The notes: generated by a model not told the origin, from the letters alone. Positions 26,127 through 36,907 are shown, numbered from the stretch's first letter. The stretch is DNA of 38,539 nucleotides from an uncultured Bacteroidales bacterium (GCA_944322925.1 CALUQM010000021.1:1-38539); one strand, 5' to 3'. Numbers and translations are program-made.

Positions 26127-28452
26127 GACGGGAAGGATCCGAACTGAATGAATACGGTCTGTCATCTTCGTCAGTACCGCGGCCCGTGCAGGCTTCCGGA
26201 GACATGATGAAATCTATCTCCGCTCCGTCGGCCAGATCTTCATATTTCAGGAAATTGTGCTGCCAGTCCTGTCCGTCGACCTTCATCGTCTTTATATAGC
26301 GGTTTTCAGGAGAATTCCCGTCTGCCGCGATTATGATTTTCCCTCCGTTTTCAAGGGAAATTTCGGCTTTTCCGAACAAAGGCGAACCTATCACATATTC
26401 GTCGGAACCCGGACAAACCGGATAGAAGCCGAGGGCCGAGAAAACGTACCAGGCAGAAGTCTGCCCGTTGTCCTCATCGCCGCAATACCCGTCCGGGGTC
26501 GCACTGTAAAGTCTGTCCATCACCTCACGTGTCCAGAACTGGGCCTTCCACGGCTGGCCTGCATAGTCGTAAAGATAAATGACATGCTGGGCAGGCTGGT
26601 TGCCGTGGGCATAGTTTCCCATGTGGGCCACCTGCATTTCGGTAATCTCATGGATACGCACACCGTAATACGAATCATCGTAAACAGGAGGAACCACAAA
26701 GACGGAATCCAGCATTTCGCAGAATTCCTCTTCTCCGCCCATAAGGTCGATCAGACCCTGTACATCATGGAATACGGACCATGTATAATGCCATGAATTG
26801 CCCTCCGTAAAGGCGTCGCCCCATTTGTACGGACTGAACGGAGACTGGAATGTCCCGTCTTCATTCCGGCCTCGCATCAGATTCGTCGAACTGTCAAAGA
26901 CATTCATGTAATTGAAAGCTCTTTCCTCCCATTTTCTGAGTTCTTCTTCGGGACGGTTCATTTTTCTGGCAATCTGAAGGATGCACCAGTCATTATAGGC
27001 ATACTCGAGAGTCCTTGCCACATTCTCGTTGATACCGACATTGTACGGCACATAGCCAAGGGTATTGTAATATTCATGTCCGAGCCTTCCGGTGGAATTC
27101 ACCTCAGGGTGTACATGCTCGGTACCATAGACTACAGCATCGTAGATGGTGCCTATTTCATCTGTTATGAGTCCTTTCATATAGGCGTCGGCCACAACCG
27201 AGGCGGAATTGTTGCCTACCATACAGCCCCTGTGCCCCGGACTCGCCCACTCCGGCAGGAATTTGTTTTCCCTTGCAATATTGGCCATTCCCTGCTGGAT
27301 TTCCTCGTTTACCGACGGATAAACCAGATTCAGCAGAGGAAAAAGAGCTCTGAAGGTATCCCAGAATCCGGTATCGGTATAAAGATAACCGTCGCAGATC
27401 TTGCCGTTGTACGGACTGTAATGCACGATTTTTCCCGTACCGTCTATTTCGTAGAATTTCCTCGGGAAAAGTACGCTGCGGTAAAGGCAGGAATAGAATG
27501 TCCTGTACTGGTCTACGGTTCCTCCGCTGACCTTTATACGGCCGAGAATATCATTCCAGCGGGCTTTCGCTTCATCCCTGACCGTATCGAATGACTTTCG
27601 GGAAACTTCCTTGAGATTGGTGTAGGCCTGGACTTCGGAAATGAATGACGAAGCGGCCTCGGCATTGACGGTTTCACCTTTTTCAGTCCTGAATCCGATT
27701 ACGGCTATGGCATGATCCGCCTTGAGTTCCGCTGAAGACAGGGCCCCGCCTTGCTGACCGGCAGACTTTTTCAATGTATTTCCGTCATATATTGAAAAAC
27801 TTTCGATTTTCTTGTCGAACTTCACGACAAACCAGTTGCGGAAATTGTCCGGCACTCCCCCGCTGTTTCTGGTAGTGTAGCCTACGACTGCATTGTCCTC
27901 GGGAATGACTTTGATATACGAGCCCTGATCGTACGCATCTATCACTATCCCCGACTTTTCGCTTTCAGGAAATGTGAAACGGAATCTCGCGGCCCTGTCC
28001 GACGGAGTCAGTTCGGCATTTATGTCATGATCCGCAAGGTAAACCTGATAATAATAAGGCTTTGCCGTCTCGGACTTGTGGGAAAACCAGCTTGCCCTGT
28101 CATCTTCGTTGAACATGGCAACATCCCTGACAGGCATCACGACGAACTGCCCGTAATCGTTGATCCACGGAGAAGGCTGGTGAGTCTGCTTGAAGCCGCG
28201 GATCTGATGCGCATCATAACGGTATGTCCATCCGTCGCCCATTTTTCCGGTCTGCGGAGTCCAGAAATTCATTCCCCACGGAAGTGCCGTGGCAGGATAG
28301 GTATTGCCGGTAGAAAGGGCATACTCTGAAAGCGTACCCATCAGCGTGGTGACGTGATCTGCAGGAGAAGTCCTGTCGGCGTCGATACCGGCATTGGCAG
28401 TACAGGCGGAAACAAGCGCTGCCAGCAAGAGTAGTTTTACAGTAGATTTCAT
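26116..28452 (-). CDS. GH92 alpha-mannosidase, lipoprotein, HGNQP variant
   Basis: About 778 residues, a calcium-dependent exo-alpha-mannosidase family enzyme. The start at 28452 gives a lipoprotein signal (KSTVKLLLLAALVSAC), so it should face the periplasm or the cell surface. GH92 signatures: TYPATALPWGMNFWTPQTG near residue 50, TGFWDTFRALFPL near 350, EGNSWHYTWSVFHD (candidate catalytic acid Glu), and DEDNGQTSAWYVFSALGFYPVCPG with the Asp cluster used as base. The +1-subsite motif is HGNQP (Gln619), while the adjacent GH92-GH125 enzyme has HGNEP. It is last in the operon, 45 bases after the fusion gene, and its end overlaps tldE. The family is certain; linkage specificity is not. Confidence 0.94.
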   Translation of the reverse strand: MKSTVKLLLLAALVSACTANAGIDADRTSPADHVTTLMGTLSEYALSTGNTYPATALPWGMNFWTPQTGKMGDGWTYRYDAHQIRGFKQTHQPSPWINDYGQFVVMPVRDVAMFNEDDRASWFSHKSETAKPYYYQVYLADHDINAELTPSDRAARFRFTFPESEKSGIVIDAYDQGSYIKVIPEDNAVVGYTTRNSGGVPDNFRNWFVVKFDKKIESFSIYDGNTLKKSAGQQGGALSSAELKADHAIAVIGFRTEKGETVNAEAASSFISEVQAYTNLKEVSRKSFDTVRDEAKARWNDILGRIKVSGGTVDQYRTFYSCLYRSVLFPRKFYEIDGTGKIVHYSPYNGKICDGYLYTDTGFWDTFRALFPLLNLVYPSVNEEIQQGMANIARENKFLPEWASPGHRGCMVGNNSASVVADAYMKGLITDEIGTIYDAVVYGTEHVHPEVNSTGRLGHEYYNTLGYVPYNVGINENVARTLEYAYNDWCILQIARKMNRPEEELRKWEERAFNYMNVFDSSTNLMRGRNEDGTFQSPFSPYKWGDAFTEGNSWHYTWSVFHDVQGLIDLMGGEEEFCEMLDSVFVVPPVYDDSYYGVRIHEITEMQVAHMGNYAHGNQPAQHVIYLYDYAGQPWKAQFWTREVMDRLYSATPDGYCGDEDNGQTSAWYVFSALGFYPVCPGSDEYVIGSPLFGKAEISLENGGKIIIAADGNSPENRYIKTMKVDGQDWQHNFLKYEDLADGAEIDFIMSPEACTGRGTDEDDRPYSFSSDPSRLNR

Positions 28453-28497
28453 GTTATCGCATATTACGTGATTTCTCATTTGACTTGGAAGAGGGGG

Positions 28498-31400
28498 CTA
28501 TATGATGTCATTAAGCAGTCCGACCTTCCCGTCAGCGACTATCTTCAGGATAAGTTCCCCGAAGAGAGTATTCTGCCATGCGAACCATTCGCGGGTGAAA
28601 ACGGAAGCGTCATCCTTGTGAAATGACTCGTGCATGAACCCTTTTCCGGCATCGGTTATCATCAGCTGGCGGATGCAGTCCTGTATCTCCGCATCGTCAT
28701 CCGAAGTAAAGGCCTTCATCATGATGCTCATCGGCCAGATGACCTCCACGCCTATGTGCGGACCGCCTATACCCTCCCCGGCCATGCCGCGGAAGAAATA
28801 CGGATTGTCCCCGCTCCAGACGAAACGCCTCGTATTGATGTAGACAGGGTCGTCGGCAAGGGATTCATCAAGATATGCCATGGCAAGCAGAGAAGGGACA
28901 TTGGCGTCATCCATAAGATACTTGTTTCCGTAACCGTCCACTTCGAAAGCATATATCTGTCCGTATTCCGGATGGTCATAAACGGCGTGATTCCGCAGAC
29001 CAGTCTCCACCTCCGAGGCCAGATCAAGACATTCCTGTGCCATGGTATCGTTTCCGCATACCTCGGAAAGTATTTCAGAAGCCTTGCGCAGCGAACTTGC
29101 GGCCATGAAATTGGACGGCACCAGAAACTCAAAGGTAGTCGCATCGTCCGAAGGACGGAACGAAGAAGCTATCAGTCCAGTATAACGGGCAGGATTGCCG
29201 TTCCCTACAACGCATTTCGTATCGAGCTGCCTGTCCGTCACCCTCAGGAACCTGTATTCTCCGTAACCGTCGCGCCGCTGCTGTTCGCGCATAACCTGCA
29301 ACATCTTTCCGACTGCCTCTTCCCACGTACTGTCGAATACTGACGTGTCACCGGTCGTCTTCCAATATGCGTAGGCAAGTCTCAGAGGATAACAATGCGA
29401 ATCCAGTTCCCATTTGCGTTCGAAAACGTATGGATCCGCCTCCGGCCAGTCAGTGCTGTTCGCAGCCCCTACAGGCTCCACGTTGAAGGCATTGGCATAC
29501 GGATCGATGCAGATGCACTTCATCTGCCTCCGGATCACTCCGGCTATCATTTTTGCCAGAGCCGGATCTCTGTCCGCAAACTGTACGTATGGCCACACCT
29601 GCGCCCCCGAATCCCTCATCCACATTGCCGGAATATCCCCTGTATATACGAAAGTGTCCGGATTCCCGTCCTCGTCTTCACCGTAATGGACCGTAGTGTC
29701 GAGCGTATTCGGAAAGCAGTTAGAGAACATCCACCGGAGTTTGGCATTTGTCAACTGCGATGCCACTCTGTCTATTTCAGATTCGATAACCTCTGACGTG
29801 AACAGGCGGTCTTCCTGTGCCGGCCTTTGCGGAATAAGCCCGCCTTCTGCATTCTGTAAAACTCCGTGACCGGTATCAGTTCCTGTCAGAAAGCTGACCT
29901 GACAGAAATCCTCCGGACAATACCATATCTTAGGATCCGGCCCCATTGTGAGTTCAAACACATTCCCTGCCGTTATGTCTTTGTATTCAATATACGGTTT
30001 CGTGTACGGACGGCCGTTCAGGGTTACACTCTGGATATAGATATTTTCGGAACTGTTGCCGGCCGCCTTGACAGTAAAGATTCCGCCGGGAACCTTGATT
30101 TCGGCTTTATCGAAAAGCGGTGTCCCGAACCAGAAGTACGGTCTTGTCATGTCTGCCTGATAGAAGCCCAATGATGAAAGAATGTACCATGCGGACATCT
30201 GTCCCACATCTTCATTCCCCGACAGTCCGTCCGGAGCATCGTGATAGAGTTCCGACAGCACCTGGCGGACTTTCTCTGCAGTCTTCCACGGCTGGCCGGC
30301 CATGGTATAGAAATAAAGTATATGATGGCTCGGCTCATTGCCGTGGGCATATTGGCCGATAAGCCCGGAAATGTCCGGCGAAGAATTGGCTCCTGCAATT
30401 TTCGGTTCTGCGACAAACAGAGAATCGAGTTTCCTAAAAAAGACATCCTTCGAGCCGAAACATGCCATAAGCCCGTTCAGGTCATGCGGAACGAGCCATG
30501 TATACTGCCAGGCGTTGCCCTCGCAATAGTCATCGGCCCTGTGTTCCGATGAAAACGGATCAAACGGTGTCCTGAAATGTCCGCGGCTGTCCCTGCCTCT
30601 CATGAAGTCCTTTATCGGGTCAAAATAACGGCGGTATGACCTGCTTCTGTCCAGGAAATATTCATGATCCTCGTCATAGCCAAGAATTTTGGCCGCCGCT
30701 GCTACGGAGGCATCCGCTATGGCATATTCCATATCGTATGCTACCGATTCCAGCATCTTGTCACAAGGAATATAGCCGTATTCCATACGCAGATCCTGTC
30801 CCCGGTCAGGACGCATTGCCGAATTCTTCATGGCCTCGAATGCAAACTCATGGTCGAAACCTCCGAATCCCTTTATCACTGCATCGGCTACAGGCATGAT
30901 ACCGGGATTCCCGACCATACAGTCAGTCTCGCAGCCCCACAGATGCCATACGGGAAGTTTGCCCTGCTGCTGATATATTTTCAGCATCGTGTTTATCATG
31001 TCCGGCATCCTGTCCTGATGTATGATGGTCATAAGGGGCATGGCCGCACGGTAAGTGTCCCAGAGGGAAAATGTAGTATAGTTAGTGAAATCTTCTGCTT
31101 CATGTATCTGATGATCGGCTCCGTAATAGCTTCCGTCCGCATCACAGAAAAGCGACGGGGCTATCATGGTATGATACAGGGCCGTATAGAAAATTCTTCT
31201 GGCCGACTCATTCTCCGTACTGATGCGGATTCTGGACAGCTCGTCATTCCAGCTTCTGTCGGCAGCTTCGGCAGTGGCCTCGAAATCCCAGCCCGGGAGT
31301 TCGGCAGCCATATTGGCAGCAGCCCCTTCGACACTGACAGGAGAAAGGGCGACCTTCAGAAGCAGCTGTTCCCCGTCTTTCATGCTGAAGGAAGCCCGGC

Positions 31401-32142
31401 CGTACATATCATCCCTGCCATGCAGGGTAAAGCTGTCGAACGGCTTGGAAAATTCTGCGACGAAATACACTCTCTGGTCTCCGGCCCAGCCTTTAGACCA
31501 TCTGCATCCTTCTATCCTTGTATTGCCGGAGGCCTTCATTTCAGTCCTGACAGGCTCGTCCCAGCATCCTCCGTTTTCCAGATCGAAGACCACGGCAGCA
31601 TCATCGGCCTGAGGGAAAGTATATCTGTGGAATCCGACCCTTGCAGTAGCCGTTAGCTCCGCAGTGATGTCATAACGGAGAAGAGGGACGCTGTAATATC
31701 CCGGACGACTGATTTCCTTCGTCCTGTCTGCGTATGACCACAGGCCTGACTGCTGATCATCCCCGGTACCTCTGGAATATGCCGGTTCCCCGGTTACCGG
31801 CATGACGGTAATGTCGAAAAGATCGCCGATTCCCGTACCGCTGAGATGAGTATGCGAAAAGCCGATCACGGTAGAATCGCTTTCATGATAACCCGAGGTC
31901 CAGTCCCATTCCTCCGGGATGCTGGTCGGGCCGAGCTGGACCATGCCGAAAGGTACATTGGCCCCGACAAAGACATGGCCGTGACCGCCGGTACCGATTT
32001 TCGTATCGACATAAGCCGTCAGACTGTCACCCGGAGCGGTACATGATGCAGTCAGATACAGAAAGAATGCAAAGACTCCGGCGATTTTCAGATTCTCCGG
32101 AAGCCGGGCAGTCCGTATGGTTTTGAACTTGTGAATGAACAT
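28498..32142 (-). CDS. GH92-GH125 fusion, two-domain alpha-mannosidase lipoprotein
   Basis: A 1214-residue enzyme with two glycosidase domains. The N-terminus has a hydrophobic signal ending TASC (Cys34), probably lipidated. Residues ~40-760 are GH92: [30 protein letters not shown] (candidate acid Glu541), HGNEPSHH (Glu603) and NEDVGQMSAWYILSSLGFYQ. Residues ~780-1214 are GH125 (exo-alpha-1,6-mannosidase family, metal-independent): YTGDIPAMWMRDSGAQVWPYV with the candidate acid Asp844, ECLDLASEVETGL and YLMDDANVPSLLAMAYL. The frame is continuous with no stop between domains. The combination would remove alpha-1,2 and alpha-1,6 mannose from one glycan. It starts 59 bases after the upstream GH92 stop. 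Confidence 0.93.
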   Translation of the reverse strand: MFIHKFKTIRTARLPENLKIAGVFAFFLYLTASCTAPGDSLTAYVDTKIGTGGHGHVFVGANVPFGMVQLGPTSIPEEWDWTSGYHESDSTVIGFSHTHLSGTGIGDLFDITVMPVTGEPAYSRGTGDDQQSGLWSYADRTKEISRPGYYSVPLLRYDITAELTATARVGFHRYTFPQADDAAVVFDLENGGCWDEPVRTEMKASGNTRIEGCRWSKGWAGDQRVYFVAEFSKPFDSFTLHGRDDMYGRASFSMKDGEQLLLKVALSPVSVEGAAANMAAELPGWDFEATAEAADRSWNDELSRIRISTENESARRIFYTALYHTMIAPSLFCDADGSYYGADHQIHEAEDFTNYTTFSLWDTYRAAMPLMTIIHQDRMPDMINTMLKIYQQQGKLPVWHLWGCETDCMVGNPGIMPVADAVIKGFGGFDHEFAFEAMKNSAMRPDRGQDLRMEYGYIPCDKMLESVAYDMEYAIADASVAAAAKILGYDEDHEYFLDRSRSYRRYFDPIKDFMRGRDSRGHFRTPFDPFSSEHRADDYCEGNAWQYTWLVPHDLNGLMACFGSKDVFFRKLDSLFVAEPKIAGANSSPDISGLIGQYAHGNEPSHHILYFYTMAGQPWKTAEKVRQVLSELYHDAPDGLSGNEDVGQMSAWYILSSLGFYQADMTRPYFWFGTPLFDKAEIKVPGGIFTVKAAGNSSENIYIQSVTLNGRPYTKPYIEYKDITAGNVFELTMGPDPKIWYCPEDFCQVSFLTGTDTGHGVLQNAEGGLIPQRPAQEDRLFTSEVIESEIDRVASQLTNAKLRWMFSNCFPNTLDTTVHYGEDEDGNPDTFVYTGDIPAMWMRDSGAQVWPYVQFADRDPALAKMIAGVIRRQMKCICIDPYANAFNVEPVGAANSTDWPEADPYVFERKWELDSHCYPLRLAYAYWKTTGDTSVFDSTWEEAVGKMLQVMREQQRRDGYGEYRFLRVTDRQLDTKCVVGNGNPARYTGLIASSFRPSDDATTFEFLVPSNFMAASSLRKASEILSEVCGNDTMAQECLDLASEVETGLRNHAVYDHPEYGQIYAFEVDGYGNKYLMDDANVPSLLAMAYLDESLADDPVYINTRRFVWSGDNPYFFRGMAGEGIGGPHIGVEVIWPMSIMMKAFTSDDDAEIQDCIRQLMITDAGKGFMHESFHKDDASVFTREWFAWQNTLFGELILKIVADGKVGLLNDII

Positions 32143-32201
32143 GATTTTATGTTTAACAGGATTTGGGTTTCAAAAGACAGTCGCCGGAAAGTCCGGTATA
32201 T

Positions 32202-34469
32202 TTATTCGAAAACTACGGTCCCGGCTTCAAGCAGGTCTGCATGGCCGATCCGGAAGCCTTTTACTCGCTTTTCCCCGGCCATTACCTTTGAAGCGTAACC
32301 GTCACCGGCCTTGTTTTCTATGACCAGCAGGTTACGGCCGCCGGCATAATCCGGTTCGAGTTCTATCTCCACTCTGTCGAATGCGGGAACAGTCAGGGTA
32401 TAGGACGGATTCCCCGGGCAGTCGGGATAGAAACCGATCATCGAAAAGACGGCCCAGGCAGACATCGTTCCGGTGTCGTCGTTTCCCGGTATCCCGTCCG
32501 GAGCGGCACGGTAATATTTCGCGAGCAGGTCCCTGACAGTCTTCTGCGTTCGCCATTCCTCTCCAGGGAAATAACTGAAAAGATACGGATAGGCGATATC
32601 CGGTTCATTTGCCGGGTCGTAGAGGCCTTCATCGAAAACCATCTGCAGCTTTTCCACGAATTTCCTTTTTCCGCCCATCAGTCCGGCAAGCCCTTTCACG
32701 TCATGAGGGACATAGAACGTATAATTCCAGGCGCTGCCCTCATGGAACCCTGGGGCCGTCTCGAAATTCTCTCCCTGACGTGGATTGAAAGGAGAATAGA
32801 AAGTACCGTCCTTCATCAGCGGCCTGAGAGTCCCGTATTCGGGGCAATAGTAATGTCTGTATCCGAGGGCTGCCTTTCTGAACCTTTCCGCATCATCCCT
32901 GTGGCCGAGCGAATCGGCAAGAACCGACAGGGAATAGTCTGCAATATAGTATTCAAGGGCATGCGACACGGCATTGTCTCCTGACAGGTCTGCAGCATAT
33001 ATTCCGAGAGGGATATAACCCTTTTCGATATACGGGTCAATGTCTGGACGCATCCTGTTCCGTGCACCCGGCGTCGTAGCCGACTTGACGAATGCCTCGT
33101 AGGCCGTTCCGATATCGAAATCCCTCAGCCCCTTGAGCCAGGTATCGGTTATCACGGGAATGGCAGGATCGCCTTCCATTGTAAAAGTCTCACGTCCGTA
33201 AAGCTCCCATTTCGGCATCCAGCCCCATTCCTTGTAAATGTCAATCATCGACCTTACCATGTCGAGCTGTCTTTCGGGAAACAGGAGCGTCATCAGCTGA
33301 TGCAGATTCCTGTAAGTATCCCACAGGGAAAATACCGTATATCTGCTATGGCCGTCCGGGACTTTTCCCGTGCCCCCGCTCTCCATCAGAGGGTATTCCC
33401 CGTTGACGTCGTTCAGGATATTGGGATGTATCAGGGCATGGTACAGTGCAGTATAGAAAACCGTTTTCTGCTCCTCGGTCCCGCCGCAGACCTTTATCCT
33501 CGACAGATCGTTCTCCCATCTTGCCCCGGCTTCGCGCCGCACTTTTTCAAAATCGAACACTCCGCCCTGTTCCGCATCGAGGTTTTCCCGGGCATTTCCG
33601 ATACTCACGAATGACACTCCCATCTGGACCTCTATCTGCTCGCCTTCTTCCGTATCGAAACTGAACCAGTATCCTATGTCATCCCCGGCAAGTTCGCGGG
33701 CGTAATCCGTATATATCTTGTACTTTCCGTTGTCCGGAGTCCACTCAGCCTCCACTCCTTTCATCGGACGCTGCTTCTTCCAGTAGCCCGACGCCTTGGG
33801 AGCCTTGCTGACGCGAAGGACGAAATAAACGGGAAAGACAGCCTGCGGATTATAGCAGAACGTGCCGAGCAGTCTCATGCCTTCGATTTCGGTATCGCTT
33901 ACCTTGCGGACCATCGCCCCTGTCTCGTTCGTCAGTCCTTCACCGAGATTCAGCAGGATATTGCCCTGGCCGGCTGGAAAAGTGTAACGCTCCGCCGATG
34001 TCCTAAGAGTGGCGGAAACTTCTGTCCTTATTCCAGAAGCCATAAGCAGGTTCGAATAATAACCCGGACTTGCCTGTTCTTCCGTATATTCGGAGCCGTA
34101 GACATGATAGTCAACCTGAAGCGGTCCGGATGTAGGCATTATCAGCAGAGATCCTAATTCGGGACATCCGACACCGCTCAAGTTGACATGGCTGAAGCCA
34201 GTAAAATATTTGTTCTCATAACAGTACGGCGTAGACCACCAGCGGCTGTCCTTGTCATAGACATTCAGGTCCGATCCCATTACATTGAACGGAGATACGG
34301 ACATGAGGCCGTTGGGACATACGGCACCCGGGTTCGTCGTGCCGAAATTGGTAGTTCCTATAAATGGGTCGACATAATCCGTCGGATCGGCGGCAAGTGT
34401 CGTGACCGATGTGCAAAATATCAGCACGAGGATTCCGGCAAATTTTGTCCGGGCAACAGACAGTATCAT
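32202..34469 (-). CDS. GH92 alpha-mannosidase, secreted
   Basis: A 755-residue GH92 enzyme with a cleavable signal peptide ([25 protein letters not shown], no lipobox Cys at the right place), so probably periplasmic. Mature protein begins [12 protein letters not shown], the usual GH92 opening. Signatures: [13 protein letters not shown] near residue 90, [13 protein letters not shown] near 375, [16 protein letters not shown] near 570 and [25 protein letters not shown] near 660. It differs from the other two GH92 proteins in the segment after NEP ([15 protein letters not shown]), suggesting another linkage preference. Its ATG overlaps the GH130 stop by four bases, so export and cytoplasmic enzymes are coupled in one transcript. 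Confidence 0.94.
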   Translation of the reverse strand: MILSVARTKFAGILVLIFCTSVTTLAADPTDYVDPFIGTTNFGTTNPGAVCPNGLMSVSPFNVMGSDLNVYDKDSRWWSTPYCYENKYFTGFSHVNLSGVGCPELGSLLIMPTSGPLQVDYHVYGSEYTEEQASPGYYSNLLMASGIRTEVSATLRTSAERYTFPAGQGNILLNLGEGLTNETGAMVRKVSDTEIEGMRLLGTFCYNPQAVFPVYFVLRVSKAPKASGYWKKQRPMKGVEAEWTPDNGKYKIYTDYARELAGDDIGYWFSFDTEEGEQIEVQMGVSFVSIGNARENLDAEQGGVFDFEKVRREAGARWENDLSRIKVCGGTEEQKTVFYTALYHALIHPNILNDVNGEYPLMESGGTGKVPDGHSRYTVFSLWDTYRNLHQLMTLLFPERQLDMVRSMIDIYKEWGWMPKWELYGRETFTMEGDPAIPVITDTWLKGLRDFDIGTAYEAFVKSATTPGARNRMRPDIDPYIEKGYIPLGIYAADLSGDNAVSHALEYYIADYSLSVLADSLGHRDDAERFRKAALGYRHYYCPEYGTLRPLMKDGTFYSPFNPRQGENFETAPGFHEGSAWNYTFYVPHDVKGLAGLMGGKRKFVEKLQMVFDEGLYDPANEPDIAYPYLFSYFPGEEWRTQKTVRDLLAKYYRAAPDGIPGNDDTGTMSAWAVFSMIGFYPDCPGNPSYTLTVPAFDRVEIELEPDYAGGRNLLVIENKAGDGYASKVMAGEKRVKGFRIGHADLLEAGTVVFE

Positions 34470-35470
34470 ACGATGTTGTTGTGTTTGGTGAAGTCAATGA
34501 TTTCAGGTATGTAGCCGAATGCAAGGCCGACTACAGTATCGGCACAGCCGTAATAAACGGCTACGCGGCCTGTCTGAGGGTCATGCAGGGCAGAGCAAGG
34601 GAAACATACGTTAGGCACGTCACCCGTGCATTCGTAAATGGTCTCGGGATGCAGCAGATAAGGGCCTGTCCTGGCTGTCACCTTCCACGGCTGCTCGAGG
34701 TCGAGCAGGGCGGCACCGAAAGAATAGTTGTATCCCTGACAGGTGCGGTGCACCCCGTGATAAAACATGAGCCAGCCTTCGGAAGTCTCGATCGGAATCG
34801 GACCGGCTCCGATCTTGCAGCACTGCCATGCGCTTTTCTCGAAATCCGACGGTCCCATCACGAAACGGTGGCGGCCCCAGTATTCAAGGTCGGGCGACTC
34901 TGAGTAAAATATGTCCCCGAACGGAGTATGGCCGGTATCGGACGGACGCGAAAGCATGGCGAAGCGGCCGTTGATTTTACGAGGGAACATCACCCCGTTG
35001 CGGTTGTACGGCAGAAAGGCATTTTCCAGCTGATGGAATGTCCTGAAATCGTCCGTCCACGCCACACCTATGGTCGGGCCGTGGTATCCGTTGCACCATG
35101 TCACATAATATCTCCCGTCAATCATGCAGACGCGCGGATCGTAACCGTAGACCCACTGCCCTATTTCAGGTATATCGCAGTCGAACACGAGCGGTTCCGG
35201 TTCGAGGTTCCAGTGAAGTCCGTCTTTTGAGAATCCTGCATGAAGGGTCATCCTGATATTGGTATCATCCACACGGAACACCCCGGCATATCCGTCCCTG
35301 AAGGGCACGACAGCCGAATTGAATATGCTGTTCGAATCCGGGAGCAAATCCCTCGGGATAACCGGATTCGCAGAATATCTCCACATCACTTTGGCCGAGC
35401 CTGCCGGACGTTCTTCCCACGGCATTGAAGGCAACGGCAGGCCTTTTATTTCCATCTCTTTCATAATCAT
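34466..35470 (-). CDS. GH130 family mannoside phosphorylase
   Basis: A 334-residue five-bladed-propeller enzyme of family GH130, lacking a signal peptide and so cytoplasmic. Motifs: [27 protein letters not shown] near the N-terminus, [23 protein letters not shown], the YGYDPRV motif with the presumed general-acid Asp, [20 protein letters not shown], and the phosphate-site region [21 protein letters not shown]. Family members phosphorolyse beta-mannosides, for example Man-beta-1,4-GlcNAc to mannose-1-phosphate and GlcNAc. Next to GH92/GH125 mannosidases and an MFS importer, the N-glycan core disaccharide is the most likely substrate, but this is from context. Met3 at 35464 is an alternative start. 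Confidence 0.92.
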   Translation of the reverse strand: MIMKEMEIKGLPLPSMPWEERPAGSAKVMWRYSANPVIPRDLLPDSNSIFNSAVVPFRDGYAGVFRVDDTNIRMTLHAGFSKDGLHWNLEPEPLVFDCDIPEIGQWVYGYDPRVCMIDGRYYVTWCNGYHGPTIGVAWTDDFRTFHQLENAFLPYNRNGVMFPRKINGRFAMLSRPSDTGHTPFGDIFYSESPDLEYWGRHRFVMGPSDFEKSAWQCCKIGAGPIPIETSEGWLMFYHGVHRTCQGYNYSFGAALLDLEQPWKVTARTGPYLLHPETIYECTGDVPNVCFPCSALHDPQTGRVAVYYGCADTVVGLAFGYIPEIIDFTKHNNIV

Positions 35471-35593
35471 TCAATTATATTCTCATTACAATTACAATAC
35501 ATTCCAAATCAAACTGCAATTCCTCCCCAGTCAAATCCGCTGCGGCAGCATGAGCCGTACGGAACGGCACATTTTTCCGCGACGGCCTGCAGG

Positions 35594-36907
35594 TCAGTGT
35601 TTTTCGCCGGCATCCTGCGGATATGTGAACGGCAGGAACCTTGTCATCACGAATACCGGCACTACAGCTATCATCACCAGTATGAAAAACCACTTGTAGC
35701 CTACGGCATCGCTCAGGAATCCTGACACCGCACCTGTCATCATCACGGACAGGTTCATGATTCCGGAAGCGAAGGCGTAATGCGCCATCTGATGTTTTCC
35801 GGGAGCGACCTGCTGCATCATGAACAGGGTCAGGCCGACGAAACCGAAGCCGTAGCCGAAATATTCCAGAACTATTCCGCCGCCTATCAGCCACATAGAC
35901 TCAGGTTGCACCCACGCGAACCATGTGTATACCAGAAACGGAATATTGAAGATGCATACCAGTGAGAAAAGGGCCTTTTTAAGTCCCAGATGCGCGATAT
36001 AGTACCCTGCCAGCAGAGATCCGGCCACGAAAGCCGCAGCGCCGAATGTTCCGTAATACAGACCTATCTGCTGCTCGCTGAGGCCCAAGCCGCCAGCCGA
36101 AATATCGGCTTTCAGGAACAAAGGTACAATTTTCATCACGAAGCCCTCACCGAGACGGTACAGGATTATGAACAATATGTACCAGCCGATATGTTTTTTC
36201 GTAAAAAAGTCCTTTATGACGGCCCACAGTTCATGCAGCCGCTCGGATGCCGTCCCGCCCGATACTGCCGCAGCCCCTCCTGACGGAAGCGTTCTGGCGT
36301 GATACAGGCCGAGGACAAGCATAAGTACGGCCGCAGCCCCCATGATTATTGTCCATGATGACAGGGCAGCACCGAAATCATCCGCACCTCCGGTCCTAAA
36401 ACGATCCATGAGCACTCCTGCGACATATACAAGAAGTCCGGTGGCCACCAGTTTCGCAAGATTGTAGAACGCTCCTTGCCACCCGATATATTTTGCCTGG
36501 TCAGTCTGGGAAAGCTCTGCCATATACAGACCATCGAGGGCAATATCATGCGTGGCACCGCTCATTGCCACGACTGCGAGCAGGGCTATGCTCACGGCAA
36601 AAAAAGACGGCAGGTGCAGGGCAAGAGCGACAAGGCCGAAACCTATTCCTGATATGAGCTGCGTCGTCACGACAAAGAATTTCTTGGTCCGGAACATTTC
36701 CAGAAACGGACTCCACAGGAACTTGATCGTCCACGGGAACATGATTACGGATGTCCACAGCGCTATCTTGCTGTCCTCTATACCCAATCCCTTGAACATC
36801 AGTACGCTGACCATATTCAAGACTACGAACGGCAGTCCCATTGCGAAATATGCGCTCGGTACCCAGCGCAGGGGCGACATTGCTTTCCGGTTATCAGTCA
36901 TATTCAT
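35594..36907 (-). CDS. MFS transporter, probable mannosyl-disaccharide importer
   Basis: About 437 residues with roughly twelve hydrophobic segments and a short cytoplasmic N-terminus (NMTDNRKAMSPLRW); Met at 36907 or 36901 is a better start than the one at 36937, which lies in relic sequence. It resembles the AmpG-like branch of the major facilitator superfamily: FMGLP-type first helix (YFAMGLPFVVLNMVSVLMF), KFLWSPFLEMF, and a long hydrophilic central loop near 200-230. It is the first gene of the mannan/N-glycan operon, so it probably brings the disaccharide made by the mannosidases to the GH130 phosphorylase. A 123-base gap, with no clear promoter, separates it from GH130. Confidence 0.85.
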   Translation of the reverse strand: MNMTDNRKAMSPLRWVPSAYFAMGLPFVVLNMVSVLMFKGLGIEDSKIALWTSVIMFPWTIKFLWSPFLEMFRTKKFFVVTTQLISGIGFGLVALALHLPSFFAVSIALLAVVAMSGATHDIALDGLYMAELSQTDQAKYIGWQGAFYNLAKLVATGLLVYVAGVLMDRFRTGGADDFGAALSSWTIIMGAAAVLMLVLGLYHARTLPSGGAAAVSGGTASERLHELWAVIKDFFTKKHIGWYILFIILYRLGEGFVMKIVPLFLKADISAGGLGLSEQQIGLYYGTFGAAAFVAGSLLAGYYIAHLGLKKALFSLVCIFNIPFLVYTWFAWVQPESMWLIGGGIVLEYFGYGFGFVGLTLFMMQQVAPGKHQMAHYAFASGIMNLSVMMTGAVSGFLSDAVGYKWFFILVMIAVVPVFVMTRFLPFTYPQDAGEKH

